Assembly (NCBI GenBank): GCA_015492495.1
Contig: WGEY01000095.1
Span: forward strand, 1-38,760
DNA length: 38,760 bases
DNA from: Deltaproteobacteria bacterium
Lineage (GTDB): Bacteria; Desulfobacterota; GWC2-55-46; DRQE01
Direction: 5' to 3'
Positions within the stretch are counted from its first letter, which is position 1. Every line of letters begins with the position of its first letter. The notes under the pieces were generated by a model, which was given only the letters and a program-made list of their open reading frames with translations, did not search any database and was not told the DNA's origin. The position numbers were made by a program, and so were the translations under genes. Shown here in pieces: positions 30,363 through 37,918 of this stretch.

Positions 30363-30385
30363 AAAAAGGCGCCTATTCAGGCGCC
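30362..30385 (-). terminator. Intrinsic terminator of the triheme cytochrome operon
   Basis: On the minus strand GGCGCC, loop TGAATA, GGCGCC, then six T (30367-30362). The TAG stop of the last cytochrome lies in the loop. The T-run overlaps the last base of pgl. Confidence 0.7.
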
Positions 30386-30711
30386 CTTACGTTGGTATGG
30401 CACTTCGTGCAATGATACAGGGGAAAGGCCTTTATGGAGTTGTGACATGAACCGCAGTACTTGCCTTCCATGTTCTTCTTCATGGATATGTCGTTTGCAC
30501 CGCGTTTTTTCTTGAATATCCTGGGGTGGCAGTCCTGGCACTTGAGCTTTTTCTCATGCAGGGTGTGGGGAAAAATCACTGGCCCCACACCTGCCTTCTT
30601 CATGCTGTGGATCTTGCTCTGAAGCTTCATATCACCCAGGCCGGCGGCTTGAAGCCCGCCGACCTGGATCAATACGAAAAGGAGCGTCAGCGATATCAGT
30701 GTTCTTATCAT
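30373..30711 (-). CDS. Triheme c7-type cytochrome
   Basis: 112 residues: a signal peptide (1-22, cleaved near LQAAG) and three CXXCH sites at 58-62 (CQDCH), 86-90 (CGSCH) and 101-105 (CTKCH). VIFPHTLHEKKLKCQDCH provides two distal His (H49, H52), and the motif GANDISM (71-77) between haems 1 and 2 is shared with both neighbours. It resembles the c(7)-type triheme domain family. It should carry electrons in the periplasm. It lies 6 bases downstream of the lipoprotein cytochrome, so one transcript. Confidence 0.9.
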   Translation of the reverse strand: MIRTLISLTLLFVLIQVGGLQAAGLGDMKLQSKIHSMKKAGVGPVIFPHTLHEKKLKCQDCHPRIFKKKRGANDISMKKNMEGKYCGSCHNSIKAFPLYHCTKCHTNVRAPE

Positions 30712-30717
30712 CGCTGG

Positions 30718-31491
30718 CTACTTCTTGGATGTCTTTTTCGGCACGGTGTGGCACCTCTGGCAGTCGGTGAGCGGGAAGGCTACCTTGCCGTGGCACCTTC
30801 CGCACCACTTGCCCTGGGTGATGCCGACCATTGACATGTTGTTTGCTCCCCTTGCCGGTATGAATATAGGGCCACCCTTGGTCGCGTGGCAGACCTCGCA
30901 CTTGAGCCAGTAGGTGTGTATCCAGTGCGGATACTTGACGTCGTTGACGTAGTCGCCCTTGGCCTCTATGATCACGTCAAGGTCCATGGGAGGCATCTCC
31001 ACCTCGTTGGGGTCGAGGGAGCCCTTGGGCTTGATTAGGTTCTTCTTGACTATCTCTGCCCAGTCTATGAGGCCGAACTTGTCCTTTGGAAGCCCCTCTG
31101 CCTCGAGGGCGGCAGGGTGCCATCCGCGTCCCATCTGGTATGCCTTGCTCGGCGGTCTGGACGGATCCCCCACACCGGCGAGTTCACCGGAGGTTCCCAG
31201 GTACAGAATGCTCGTCGGATCGGTGGGGTCAACTATCTTTGTCACCTTTTGCTTCTTGGGCTTTATGGGGGCGGGTTTGGCCGCCGGCTCGGGCGCCGGT
31301 GCAGGTTCAGGTGCAGGTGCCTCGGCAGCGGCCGGCTTTTCCGCAGGAGCCGCTGCGACCTCCTCGGCAGGAGGTGCCTCTGCCGGTTGCTCGCTCACCT
31401 GGCTTGGAGGCACACAGCCTCCGACCAGAAGAGCAACGGATATAAGGAACAGAAGACTCAGATATATCTTATGGCTTAATGTCGCTCTCAT
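30718..31491 (-). CDS. Triheme cytochrome lipoprotein
   Basis: 257 residues. A lipobox VGGC (Cys at 26) follows a hydrophobic signal, so it is membrane-anchored. Residues 30-85 form an Ala/Pro/Glu-rich linker (EAPAPEPAPAPEPAAKPAP). A unique central region (85-185) follows, then a C-terminal c7-like domain with CEVCH (198-202), CGRCH (230-234) and CQRCH (244-248), PHWIH before the first haem and GANNMSM between haems 1 and 2. The linker would let the haem domain reach partners from its anchor; whether the anchor is inner or outer membrane is unclear. The ATG at 31491 has AGGAGG 7 bases upstream; a TTG at 31509 is unlikely. Confidence 0.88.
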   Translation of the reverse strand: MRATLSHKIYLSLLFLISVALLVGGCVPPSQVSEQPAEAPPAEEVAAAPAEKPAAAEAPAPEPAPAPEPAAKPAPIKPKKQKVTKIVDPTDPTSILYLGTSGELAGVGDPSRPPSKAYQMGRGWHPAALEAEGLPKDKFGLIDWAEIVKKNLIKPKGSLDPNEVEMPPMDLDVIIEAKGDYVNDVKYPHWIHTYWLKCEVCHATKGGPIFIPARGANNMSMVGITQGKWCGRCHGKVAFPLTDCQRCHTVPKKTSKK

Positions 31492-31517
31492 CGAAAATCC
31501 TCCTTTCAAAAAGCGGA

Positions 31518-31859
31518 CTATTCGCCTTCATACGAATGGCATCTGTCGCAATAAAGCGGCTCCCAGGCTATCATGCCGTTGTGGCACTTGCCGCAGAACT
31601 CGCCGTTCATTATCTTCGTCATATTTATGTCGTTCGCACCTGCCCTTAATACAAAAATATCCTCGTGGCAGACCTTGCACTTGAATCTAATTCTATGGAA
31701 CCAGTGCGGGAACACTACAGGTTTAACCCCGGCCTTTTTCATACTTTCTATCTTGTTGTCAAGGACTATGTCGCCGTACTCGGCGAAGCTCGGGCCCACA
31801 AGGATCATGCTCCAGGTGATACAGGCCAGGAGGAGCGTCAAAAATCCTCTCTTGTTCAT
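31518..31859 (-). CDS. Triheme c7-type cytochrome
   Basis: 113 residues: signal peptide (1-26, cleavage near SFAEYG) and CXXCH at 61-65 (CKVCH), 89-93 (CGKCH) and 104-108 (CDRCH). PHWFHRIRFKCKVCH gives H52 and H55; GANDINM (74-80) is the shared inter-haem motif. Apart from the CXXCH histidines only two His are present, so with three haems at least one sixth ligand must be something else, perhaps M80. It is the first gene of the three-cytochrome operon. AAGGAGG lies about 7 bases before the ATG. Confidence 0.9.
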   Translation of the reverse strand: MNKRGFLTLLLACITWSMILVGPSFAEYGDIVLDNKIESMKKAGVKPVVFPHWFHRIRFKCKVCHEDIFVLRAGANDINMTKIMNGEFCGKCHNGMIAWEPLYCDRCHSYEGE

Positions 31860-31905
31860 TTACTTGCCTCCTTAAGTTTTGTGGTGATTTCCCTTATCTG
31901 CTGGC

Positions 31906-31941
31906 TTGGTTGTGGTCTGTATTTTGGTTGTGGTCTGTATT
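31906..31941. repeat. Perfect 18-bp tandem repeat at the cytochrome promoter
   Basis: TTGGTTGTGGTCTGTATT occurs twice with no gap (31906-31923 and 31924-31941). The second copy overlaps the last three bases of the cytochrome -10 box; the pair spans about -10 to +27 of the predicted transcript. 18 bp is less than two helical turns, so proteins bound to both copies would sit on different faces. Confidence 0.75.
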
Positions 31942-31969
31942 ATAGACGAATACATGGGCGGGTTGTCAA
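31939..31969 (-). promoter_or_regulatory. Cytochrome operon promoter with 19-bp spacer
   Basis: Minus-strand TTGACA (31969-31964) and TATAAT (31944-31939), both perfect hexamers, with a 19-base spacer. Start is expected near 31932, giving a leader of about 73 bases. The overlong spacer suggests need for an activator, and the downstream tandem repeat suggests a regulator site. Confidence 0.6.
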
Positions 31970-32002
31970 GTCAAAAATGGCCTCTTCTTTCCTTATAATA
32001 AA

Positions 32003-32031
32003 TTGAAAACAAAGGACTTGTGTGGTATAAG
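32003..32031 (+). promoter_or_regulatory. Predicted aspS promoter
   Basis: TTGAAA (32003-32008), 17-base spacer, TATAAG (32026-32031). Start near 32038 gives a 70-base leader. It diverges from the cytochrome promoter. Confidence 0.55.
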
Positions 32032-32107
32032 AGTTCGATTGCGGCCCATGTAGAGATGTTGTTGTTTGCTGAGGGTCTTAAGACAGCGTTGAAAGGGAGG
32101 GGGTTTC

Positions 32108-33889
32108 TTGGAAAGACTTGATGATTGGCGGCGAAGCTGCATGTGCGGTGAGGTCTCAGGCGACCTCATGGACAAAGAAGTGACGTTGATGGGATGGGTC
32201 CAGAGGAGAAGGGACCACGGCGGGCTTATCTTCGTTGACCTGAGGGACCGTGAGGGGATAGTGCAGCTCGTCTTCAACCCGGAGGAGCAGGCGGAGGTGC
32301 ACAAGAGGGCGCATGCCATCAGGAACGAGTATGTAGTTGCGGTCAAAGGCGTTGTGTCTAAGAGGCCGGAAGGGACCGAGAACCCTGCGCTCAAGACCGG
32401 TGGGGTCGAGGTAAGGGTGAGGGAGCTTAAGATACTCAGCGAGGCGGCGGTGCCGCCGTTCATAATCGAGGACGATACGGACGCCGGGGAGGACATAAGG
32501 CTCAGGCACAGGTATCTCGATCTCAGGAGGCCGGTGCTGCAGAAAAACCTCGTCCTGCGCCACAGGGTCTGTCTGAGCGCAAGGAACTACCTCTCTCAGA
32601 ACGGCTTCATAGAGATGGAGACCCCTGTGCTTACAAAGAGCACCCCGGAGGGTGCGAGGGACTTTCTGGTGCCGTCGAGGCTCAACCCCGGCCACTTTTA
32701 CGCGCTGCCCCAGTCGCCCCAGCTCTTCAAGCAGATACTCATGGTATCCGGCTTTGATCGTTATTTTCAGATAACCAGATGCTTCAGGGACGAGGACCTG
32801 CGCGCGGACCGTCAGCCGGAGTTCACGCAGATAGATGTTGAAATGAGCTTCGTTGACAGGGAAGATGTCATCGCCTGCATGGAGGGGCTGATCGCGCGTA
32901 TGTTCAAGGATGCGCTGGGCGTGGAGCTTGAGGTCCCCTTTGAGAGGCTCACCCACGACGAGGCGGTCGGAAGATACGGGCTCGACGCCCCTGATACAAG
33001 GTTCGGCCTGGAGCTTGTGGACGTAACGGATATCGTAAGGGGGGCGGGCTTCAAGGTCTTTGCCGCCGTGGCGGAGAAGGGCGGTGTCGTAAAGGCCGTC
33101 AATGCAAAGGGATGCGCCGGTTTCACCAGAAAGGAGCTCGATGAGCTCACCGAACTCGCGGCCCTGTACGGGGGCAAGGGACTCGCGTGGGTGAAGATCG
33201 TGGACGGTGGCTGGCAGTCGCCGATTGCGAAGTTCTTCACCGACGACGAGAAGAGGGCGATAGAGGCCGCGGTCAGGGCCGAAAAAGGAGACCTTGTCTT
33301 CTTCTCCGCCGACAGGAGGGAGGTGGCGAACCCTGTGCTCGGCAGGATAAGAAACGAGCTCGGCAGGCGGCTCAACCTTATCCCTAAGGAAGGGTTCAGC
33401 TTCGTGTGGGTCACGGACTTTCCGATGTTCGAGTACGACGAGGCCGAAAAACGCTACTACGCGGTGCACCACCCGTTCACCTCGCCAATGGACGAGGATA
33501 TAGGGAAGCTCGACAGCGCCCCGCTCGAGGTAAGGGCCAAGGCTTACGACATCGTGCTCAACGGTGAGGAGATAGGCGGCGGCTCCATAAGGATACACGA
33601 CCAGGGGGTTCAGACGAAGATATTCGAGCTTCTCGGCATGGGCAGTGGGGAGGCCCGGGAGAAGTTCGGTTTTCTCCTCGACGCCCTCTCCTTCGGCACC
33701 CCGCCGCACGGCGGTATCGCCTTCGGGCTGGACCGGATACTGGCCATAATGACCGGAAGCGAATCGATAAGGGACGTAATAGCCTTCCCAAAGACCCAGA
33801 AGGCGGTGTGCATGATGAGCGGGGCCCCTTCAGAGGTGGACAGAAAACAGCTCGACGAGCTGTGCTTGAGGGTTGCCGGAAAGGGTTGA
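32108..33889 (+). CDS. aspS: Aspartate-tRNA ligase
   Basis: 593 residues, bacterial type. An N-terminal OB anticodon-binding domain ([20 protein letters not shown]) is followed by the class II catalytic core: motif 2 in [20 protein letters not shown] with [10 protein letters not shown], and motif 3 in [16 protein letters not shown]. The GAD insertion domain lies between (about residues 285-420). Whether it charges only tRNA-Asp or also tRNA-Asn cannot be settled here. Start is TTG at 32108 with GGGAGGGGG 4 bases upstream; no other start fits the ribosome site. Convergent with lptG over a 67-base gap. Confidence 0.97.
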   Translation: MERLDDWRRSCMCGEVSGDLMDKEVTLMGWVQRRRDHGGLIFVDLRDREGIVQLVFNPEEQAEVHKRAHAIRNEYVVAVKGVVSKRPEGTENPALKTGGVEVRVRELKILSEAAVPPFIIEDDTDAGEDIRLRHRYLDLRRPVLQKNLVLRHRVCLSARNYLSQNGFIEMETPVLTKSTPEGARDFLVPSRLNPGHFYALPQSPQLFKQILMVSGFDRYFQITRCFRDEDLRADRQPEFTQIDVEMSFVDREDVIACMEGLIARMFKDALGVELEVPFERLTHDEAVGRYGLDAPDTRFGLELVDVTDIVRGAGFKVFAAVAEKGGVVKAVNAKGCAGFTRKELDELTELAALYGGKGLAWVKIVDGGWQSPIAKFFTDDEKRAIEAAVRAEKGDLVFFSADRREVANPVLGRIRNELGRRLNLIPKEGFSFVWVTDFPMFEYDEAEKRYYAVHHPFTSPMDEDIGKLDSAPLEVRAKAYDIVLNGEEIGGGSIRIHDQGVQTKIFELLGMGSGEAREKFGFLLDALSFGTPPHGGIAFGLDRILAIMTGSESIRDVIAFPKTQKAVCMMSGAPSEVDRKQLDELCLRVAGKG

Positions 33890-33956
33890 TCCATACTCCG
33901 CTGCGCGCCGTTACGGGAGGGAACCCGCCGGAGGTGCGGCGGCCTCATTGCTGGCC

Positions 33957-35033
33957 CTACTGCCTTACGTAACCGAACATGAGCGCCCCTATGGCCACGA
34001 AGAGTATGTCCGGAAAGAACGCGGCAAGGACCGGCGGGATGATCGCGCTCTGGCCGAGGGATCTGGTTATGCCGAAGACTATCCAGTAGGCGAACCCTAT
34101 GGCCACACTGAGCCCTACACCGGCGGCTATCCCGGACTGCCTTCCGGTCCTCAGCGCAAAGGGTATCCCTATGAGGACCATGACGAAGTTCACCATGGGG
34201 AAGGACAGCTTCGAGTAGAGTTCAACCCTGTATCGTGTCGTGTCGTAACCGTCTTTTTCAAGCCCCCTTATGTAGGAGCCGAGCTCCGTGAAGGTCATCT
34301 TCTCGTAGCTGCTCTCGAAGCTCAAGAGCTCCTCAGGGCCCTTCAACCCCTTGAAGACGAATTCGTCGAACACCCCCTCGTCTATGGTCCGTCCTTCGGA
34401 AAACCGCCACATGCGTACGTCCTCGCCCCTCCAGTGGCCGTCCTTCCAGCTCGCCTCCCTGGCCATTATGCGTTCCCTGAGAGAGAAGGGCTTGCCGAAG
34501 CTGTATATGTTTACGCCGTACAGCCTCTTTTCGTTTATGTTTATGTTCCTGATGTTGTAGAAGGAGTTGGACGACCTGAACCAGAACCCTCCGCTCCCGA
34601 AGTGTACCTTGTCCGGCCCTTTGATCCACCTGCTCTCTATGGAATCCACCGCGCTGTTTGCAAGCGGTATGACGGATTCGTTGAGGAACATCGCCGCCCC
34701 GCTCAGCACCACTCCGCACACCAGGAGCGGAGAGAGCGCCCTCAGGAGCCCTATTCCGCCCGCCTTTATCGCCGTTATCTCTCCCTGCCTGTTCAGTATG
34801 CCAAGCGAGATCAGTACGGCCAGCAGCACCGCCATCGGTGAGGTCTGGAAGAGCACCGAAGGCACCTTGAGCAGGAAGAACCTAAGGCTCTCGGAGATTG
34901 GTACGCCCTTTTCCACGAGGTCGTCCGCATTCTCGACCATGTCCACGATCAGGAATAGTACGATGAGGGATGCCAGTGTTACAATCAGTACTTTCCCGAA
35001 CTCGACGAGTATGTGCCTCTGGAGAATCTTCAC
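33957..35033 (-). CDS. lptG: LPS export ABC transporter permease LptG
   Basis: 358 residues, YjgP/YjgQ family. Three membrane helices at the N-terminus (KVLIVTLASLIVLFLIVDMV; SPMAVLLAVLISLGIL; ALSPLLVCGVVLSGAAMFL), a large periplasmic jellyroll-like domain, then three helices at the C-terminus. RQGEITAIKAGGIGLLRAL is the cytoplasmic coupling segment. With LptF and LptB it extracts LPS from the inner membrane. A GTG at 35069 opens the frame, but GTG 35033 overlaps the lptF stop in GTGA and fits family starts, so it is preferred. Confidence 0.93.
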   Translation of the reverse strand: MKILQRHILVEFGKVLIVTLASLIVLFLIVDMVENADDLVEKGVPISESLRFFLLKVPSVLFQTSPMAVLLAVLISLGILNRQGEITAIKAGGIGLLRALSPLLVCGVVLSGAAMFLNESVIPLANSAVDSIESRWIKGPDKVHFGSGGFWFRSSNSFYNIRNININEKRLYGVNIYSFGKPFSLRERIMAREASWKDGHWRGEDVRMWRFSEGRTIDEGVFDEFVFKGLKGPEELLSFESSYEKMTFTELGSYIRGLEKDGYDTTRYRVELYSKLSFPMVNFVMVLIGIPFALRTGRQSGIAAGVGLSVAIGFAYWIVFGITRSLGQSAIIPPVLAAFFPDILFVAIGALMFGYVRQ

Positions 35034-36217
35034 TTCCTCGACCTCGCAAGGATACCTATCCTCGCGCACACAGCGCTGAGAGTCCTTTCGATGGCGGCGG
35101 CCACGGCCATATCCTTTTCCCTCGCGGCCCTTGAGAGTATGTAGAGCCCCAAGGCGGCCAGGATGATGTCAGAGCCCCACGCCGCGACAACGGGGTTGAG
35201 AACCCCGTTGTCCCCCATCGTCTCGATCGACTTTGAAAGGATGTAGTAGATGAGGAGCACTCCGATGGCGAGCCCGAACCCCGTGCTCCTTGCGGCCCTG
35301 ACCTTCTGCATGCCGAGCGGGACGCCGATGAGGGCGAAGACAAAGACCACCGCGGGCAAGGCGAACCTCTTGTGAAGGTCTATTCTCAGCGAGTCGGCGG
35401 GTCCGCCGGTCCTCTCGAACTCCTTTACCCTTTCTATCAGTTCCCTGACATAGAGTTCCCTCTGCCCCTTGCTCCTGCTCTTTTTCCCTGCGAAGCCCTT
35501 TCTCAGTCCAAGTTCAAGGTTGTAGCCGGAGAAGTTCACCATATGGTAGGTCTCTTCCGAGGGGCTTTTCCTGTGGATGGTCCCGTCTTCGAGCTTGAGT
35601 ACGACGGAGAGGTCTTCGGGGCTTGAGACGAAGACACCCCTTTTCGCAACAACTATCTCACTCTGTCCGTCCTCGGTCTGTTTGGAGATGAACACACCCT
35701 CGAGCTCCCCTCCCTGAGGCGGGATGTGATCGACATATACGATCACGTCCTGGAACTGGTCGTAGAAGGTCTTTTCATCTATACCGGCCGTGGCCCTGGT
35801 GGTTGCCACCTCGAAGAGGAGCCGTTTGAAGTTTTGATTACCCCACGGGTAGAGGTAGAGGTTTGTTAAGAGGGTTACGACATAGACGATCGTGGCCAGA
35901 AGGAAGACCGGTTTTATGACGGCCGCGAGGCTTATGCCCGATGACTTCAATGCTATGACTTCGTTGTCTGAGCTCAGCCGCGTGCATGCTATGAGGACGG
36001 CCACGAGAAAGGACGCAGGAAGCGTGTATATGAGAAACGACGGGAGCATCGAGGCAACGAAAAGGAAGATGTACTTTATGCCGACCCCCTGGGTCAGAAA
36101 GAGTTCCACGAGCTTTAGGACCTTTCCGAGCAGTATCGTCACGGAGAGCACAACCGCGGTCAGTAGGAACGGACCCGTCATTTCCTTGAATATATAGGTG
36201 GTTATGAGCCTGGGCAT
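35030..36217 (-). CDS. lptF: LPS export ABC transporter permease LptF
   Basis: 395 residues, same fold as LptG: N-terminal helices (FLLTAVVLSVTILLGKVLKL; YIFLFVASMLPSFLIYTLPA), the coupling block SSDNEVIALKSSGISLAAVIKP, periplasmic domain, and three C-terminal helices (PAVVFVFALIGVPLGMQKV and onwards). It starts MPRLITTYIFKEMTGPFLLT. The frame extends to 36382 but the earlier part is not similar to LptF; ATGs at 36229 and 36226 are alternatives. A promoter -10 box ends 7 bases before 36217, suggesting a leaderless start. lptG overlaps its stop by 4 bases. Confidence 0.92.
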   Translation of the reverse strand: MPRLITTYIFKEMTGPFLLTAVVLSVTILLGKVLKLVELFLTQGVGIKYIFLFVASMLPSFLIYTLPASFLVAVLIACTRLSSDNEVIALKSSGISLAAVIKPVFLLATIVYVVTLLTNLYLYPWGNQNFKRLLFEVATTRATAGIDEKTFYDQFQDVIVYVDHIPPQGGELEGVFISKQTEDGQSEIVVAKRGVFVSSPEDLSVVLKLEDGTIHRKSPSEETYHMVNFSGYNLELGLRKGFAGKKSRSKGQRELYVRELIERVKEFERTGGPADSLRIDLHKRFALPAVVFVFALIGVPLGMQKVRAARSTGFGLAIGVLLIYYILSKSIETMGDNGVLNPVVAAWGSDIILAALGLYILSRAAREKDMAVAAAIERTLSAVCARIGILARSRK

Positions 36218-36224
36218 GCATATC

Positions 36225-36254
36225 ATCATACTACATAATGTCGCCGCTCGGCAA
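36225..36254 (-). promoter_or_regulatory. Predicted leaderless lptFG promoter
   Basis: Minus-strand TTGCCG (36254-36249), 18-base spacer, TATGAT (36230-36225), then exactly 7 bases to the ATG at 36217. No ribosome site. Confidence 0.4.
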
Positions 36255-36634
36255 CCGGTTTGAGGCATCCGTTCCAAGGCACATCTGCTGCCCGTGCCGG
36301 GGTATGGACACATAACGCTTGCGCCGACAAGGTGCCGTGCCCTTTTGTCCTCATGAAAACCGATGAGCCGGGGGGCCGGCAACGACGGTACACAGCCACT
36401 CGGCCGTTTCTCCTTGCCAATGCCCTTGATTGCTGCTAAGTTCTTATTTATAATGGATGAGTTCTTGTCAGTGCCGCGATCGGAGCTTCCCTTGACGGGC
36501 TGCAGGAAATCTTCAACTGTAAGTAACTTCTGTTATATTCGCTTGCTGATCCCACACTATGCTATGCTGCGGGGAATGCCCGCCCGCCGGGACGATGGAG
36601 AGGCGCCCGCCGTGTTTTTTCATACTGATCCGTC
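36255..36634. other. Intergenic region between lptF and deoB
   Basis: The lptF-deoB gap holds no convincing gene. Visible elements are the promoter at 36426-36454, a short hairpin GCGGG-gaatg-CCCGC at 36569-36583, and a weak -10-like CATACT (36621) 8 bases before the deoB ATG. A 61-codon frame from 36453 ends in ATGA overlap with deoB but has no coding signal that I trust. Confidence 0.4.
36426..36454 (+). promoter_or_regulatory. Predicted sigma-70 promoter upstream of deoB
   Basis: TTGATT (36426-36431), 17-base spacer, TATAAT (36449-36454), a perfect -10. A transcript would have about 174 untranslated bases before deoB, room for a regulatory leader, but I recognise no riboswitch in it. Confidence 0.5.
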
Positions 36635-37810
36635 ATGAAGAACCGTAAGAGAGCTGTAGTCATTGTGATCGACAGCCTCGGGATAGGAGCGCTTCCTGAC
36701 GCATCCCTATACGGCGACGAGGGGAGCCACACCCTCGACAACACGTCAAGGGCCGTGGGAGGGTTGAGGCTTGAGAACCTTGCATCAATGGGCCTGGGCC
36801 TTATAGAGGGCGTGGAGACCGTAGGAGGTGTCAAAGGACCGGTTGCCTCTTACGGGAGGATGAAGGAGGCCTCCGCGGGCAAGGACACCACCACAGGCCA
36901 CTGGGAGATGGCCGGCGTGGTCGTAAGGAGGCCCTTTGCCACGTACCCGGAAGGTTTTCCTCCCGAGATCATGGACAGGTTCGTAAAGAGAACCGGCTAC
37001 GGTTTTCTGTGGGCAAAGCCGGCCTCGGGTACCGAGATAATCCAGAGGCTAGGTGCCGAACATATAGAGACCGGCAAGCCCATAGTATATACCTCCGCCG
37101 ACAGCGTCTTTCAGATAGCCGCACACGAGGATGTAATACCTGTAGAGGAGCTGTACAGGATATGCAGGATTGCGAGGGGGTTCCTGGACGACTACAACAT
37201 ATGCAGGGTCATAGCGAGGCCCTTTACCGGAAGGCCCGGTTCCTTCAAGAGGACCGCGAGGAGGAAGGATTTTTCCATGGAACCACCGGGTGAAACGCTC
37301 CTTGACAGGCTCAAGAGCCGGGGGCTGTCTGTAGTCGGGGTGGGGAAGATAGGCGATATCTACGCACACAGGGGACTTACGGAGGAGATACATGCCTCCG
37401 GCAACATGGAGGTCCTGGACGGGGTCGAAGAGGCCTTGGCCGGCGTAAAGAGCGGGCTTATCCTTGCAAACCTCGTCGACTTCGACATGCTCTACGGACA
37501 CCGTAATGATGCAAGGGGCTATGCAAGGGCGCTCGAAGAGGCCGATTCGAGGATCGCGGAGGTTAAAAAAAACCTCGAAGACGACGACATACTTGTTGTA
37601 ACAGCGGATCACGGCTGTGACCCCACGACCCCGTCCACCGATCATTCAAGGGAGTACGTACCCCTTCTCGTCTGCGGAAGAAGGGTCAACAGTGGGGTGG
37701 ACCTCGGCACGAGGGAGAGCTTTTCCGATCTGGGACAGACCATCTGCGGGTTCTTCGGTGCCGGAAGGCTCGGAGATGGCAGATCGTTTCTCGATCTGTT
37801 GTTGCAGTGA
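36635..37810 (+). CDS. deoB: Phosphopentomutase
   Basis: 391 residues. It interconverts ribose-1-P (or deoxyribose-1-P) and the 5-phosphate, linking nucleoside breakdown with sugar metabolism. Alkaline phosphatase superfamily motifs: VIVIDSLGIGALPDASLYGD (metal Asp), GKDTTTGHWEMAG (catalytic Thr), VYTSADSVFQIAAHE, VIARPFTG, NLVDFDMLYGHRND and VTADHGCDPTTPSTDHSREY with metal ligands. Together with the deoxynucleoside kinase it points to nucleoside salvage. No obvious ribosome site precedes the ATG. Confidence 0.96.
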   Translation: MKNRKRAVVIVIDSLGIGALPDASLYGDEGSHTLDNTSRAVGGLRLENLASMGLGLIEGVETVGGVKGPVASYGRMKEASAGKDTTTGHWEMAGVVVRRPFATYPEGFPPEIMDRFVKRTGYGFLWAKPASGTEIIQRLGAEHIETGKPIVYTSADSVFQIAAHEDVIPVEELYRICRIARGFLDDYNICRVIARPFTGRPGSFKRTARRKDFSMEPPGETLLDRLKSRGLSVVGVGKIGDIYAHRGLTEEIHASGNMEVLDGVEEALAGVKSGLILANLVDFDMLYGHRNDARGYARALEEADSRIAEVKKNLEDDDILVVTADHGCDPTTPSTDHSREYVPLLVCGRRVNSGVDLGTRESFSDLGQTICGFFGAGRLGDGRSFLDLLLQ

Positions 37811-37918
37811 AGGTGAGCGGCCGGTGAACGTTCCGGTCACGCTCCTTGCAGTTTAGGGTTCCCGAGCACGATGCGGGGCTTCGGATCGAGGCATCGCGGT
37901 CACCTTGGAGGCAGGACC

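Noticed and set aside
32156-33709. A 517-codon minus-strand frame within aspS
   Set aside because: Antisense shadow of a well-supported synthetase; no domain pattern or ribosome site.
36453-36638. 61-codon frame overlapping the deoB start by ATGA
   Set aside because: Its ATG lies inside the -10 box of a good promoter, there is no ribosome site, and the composition is not protein-like.
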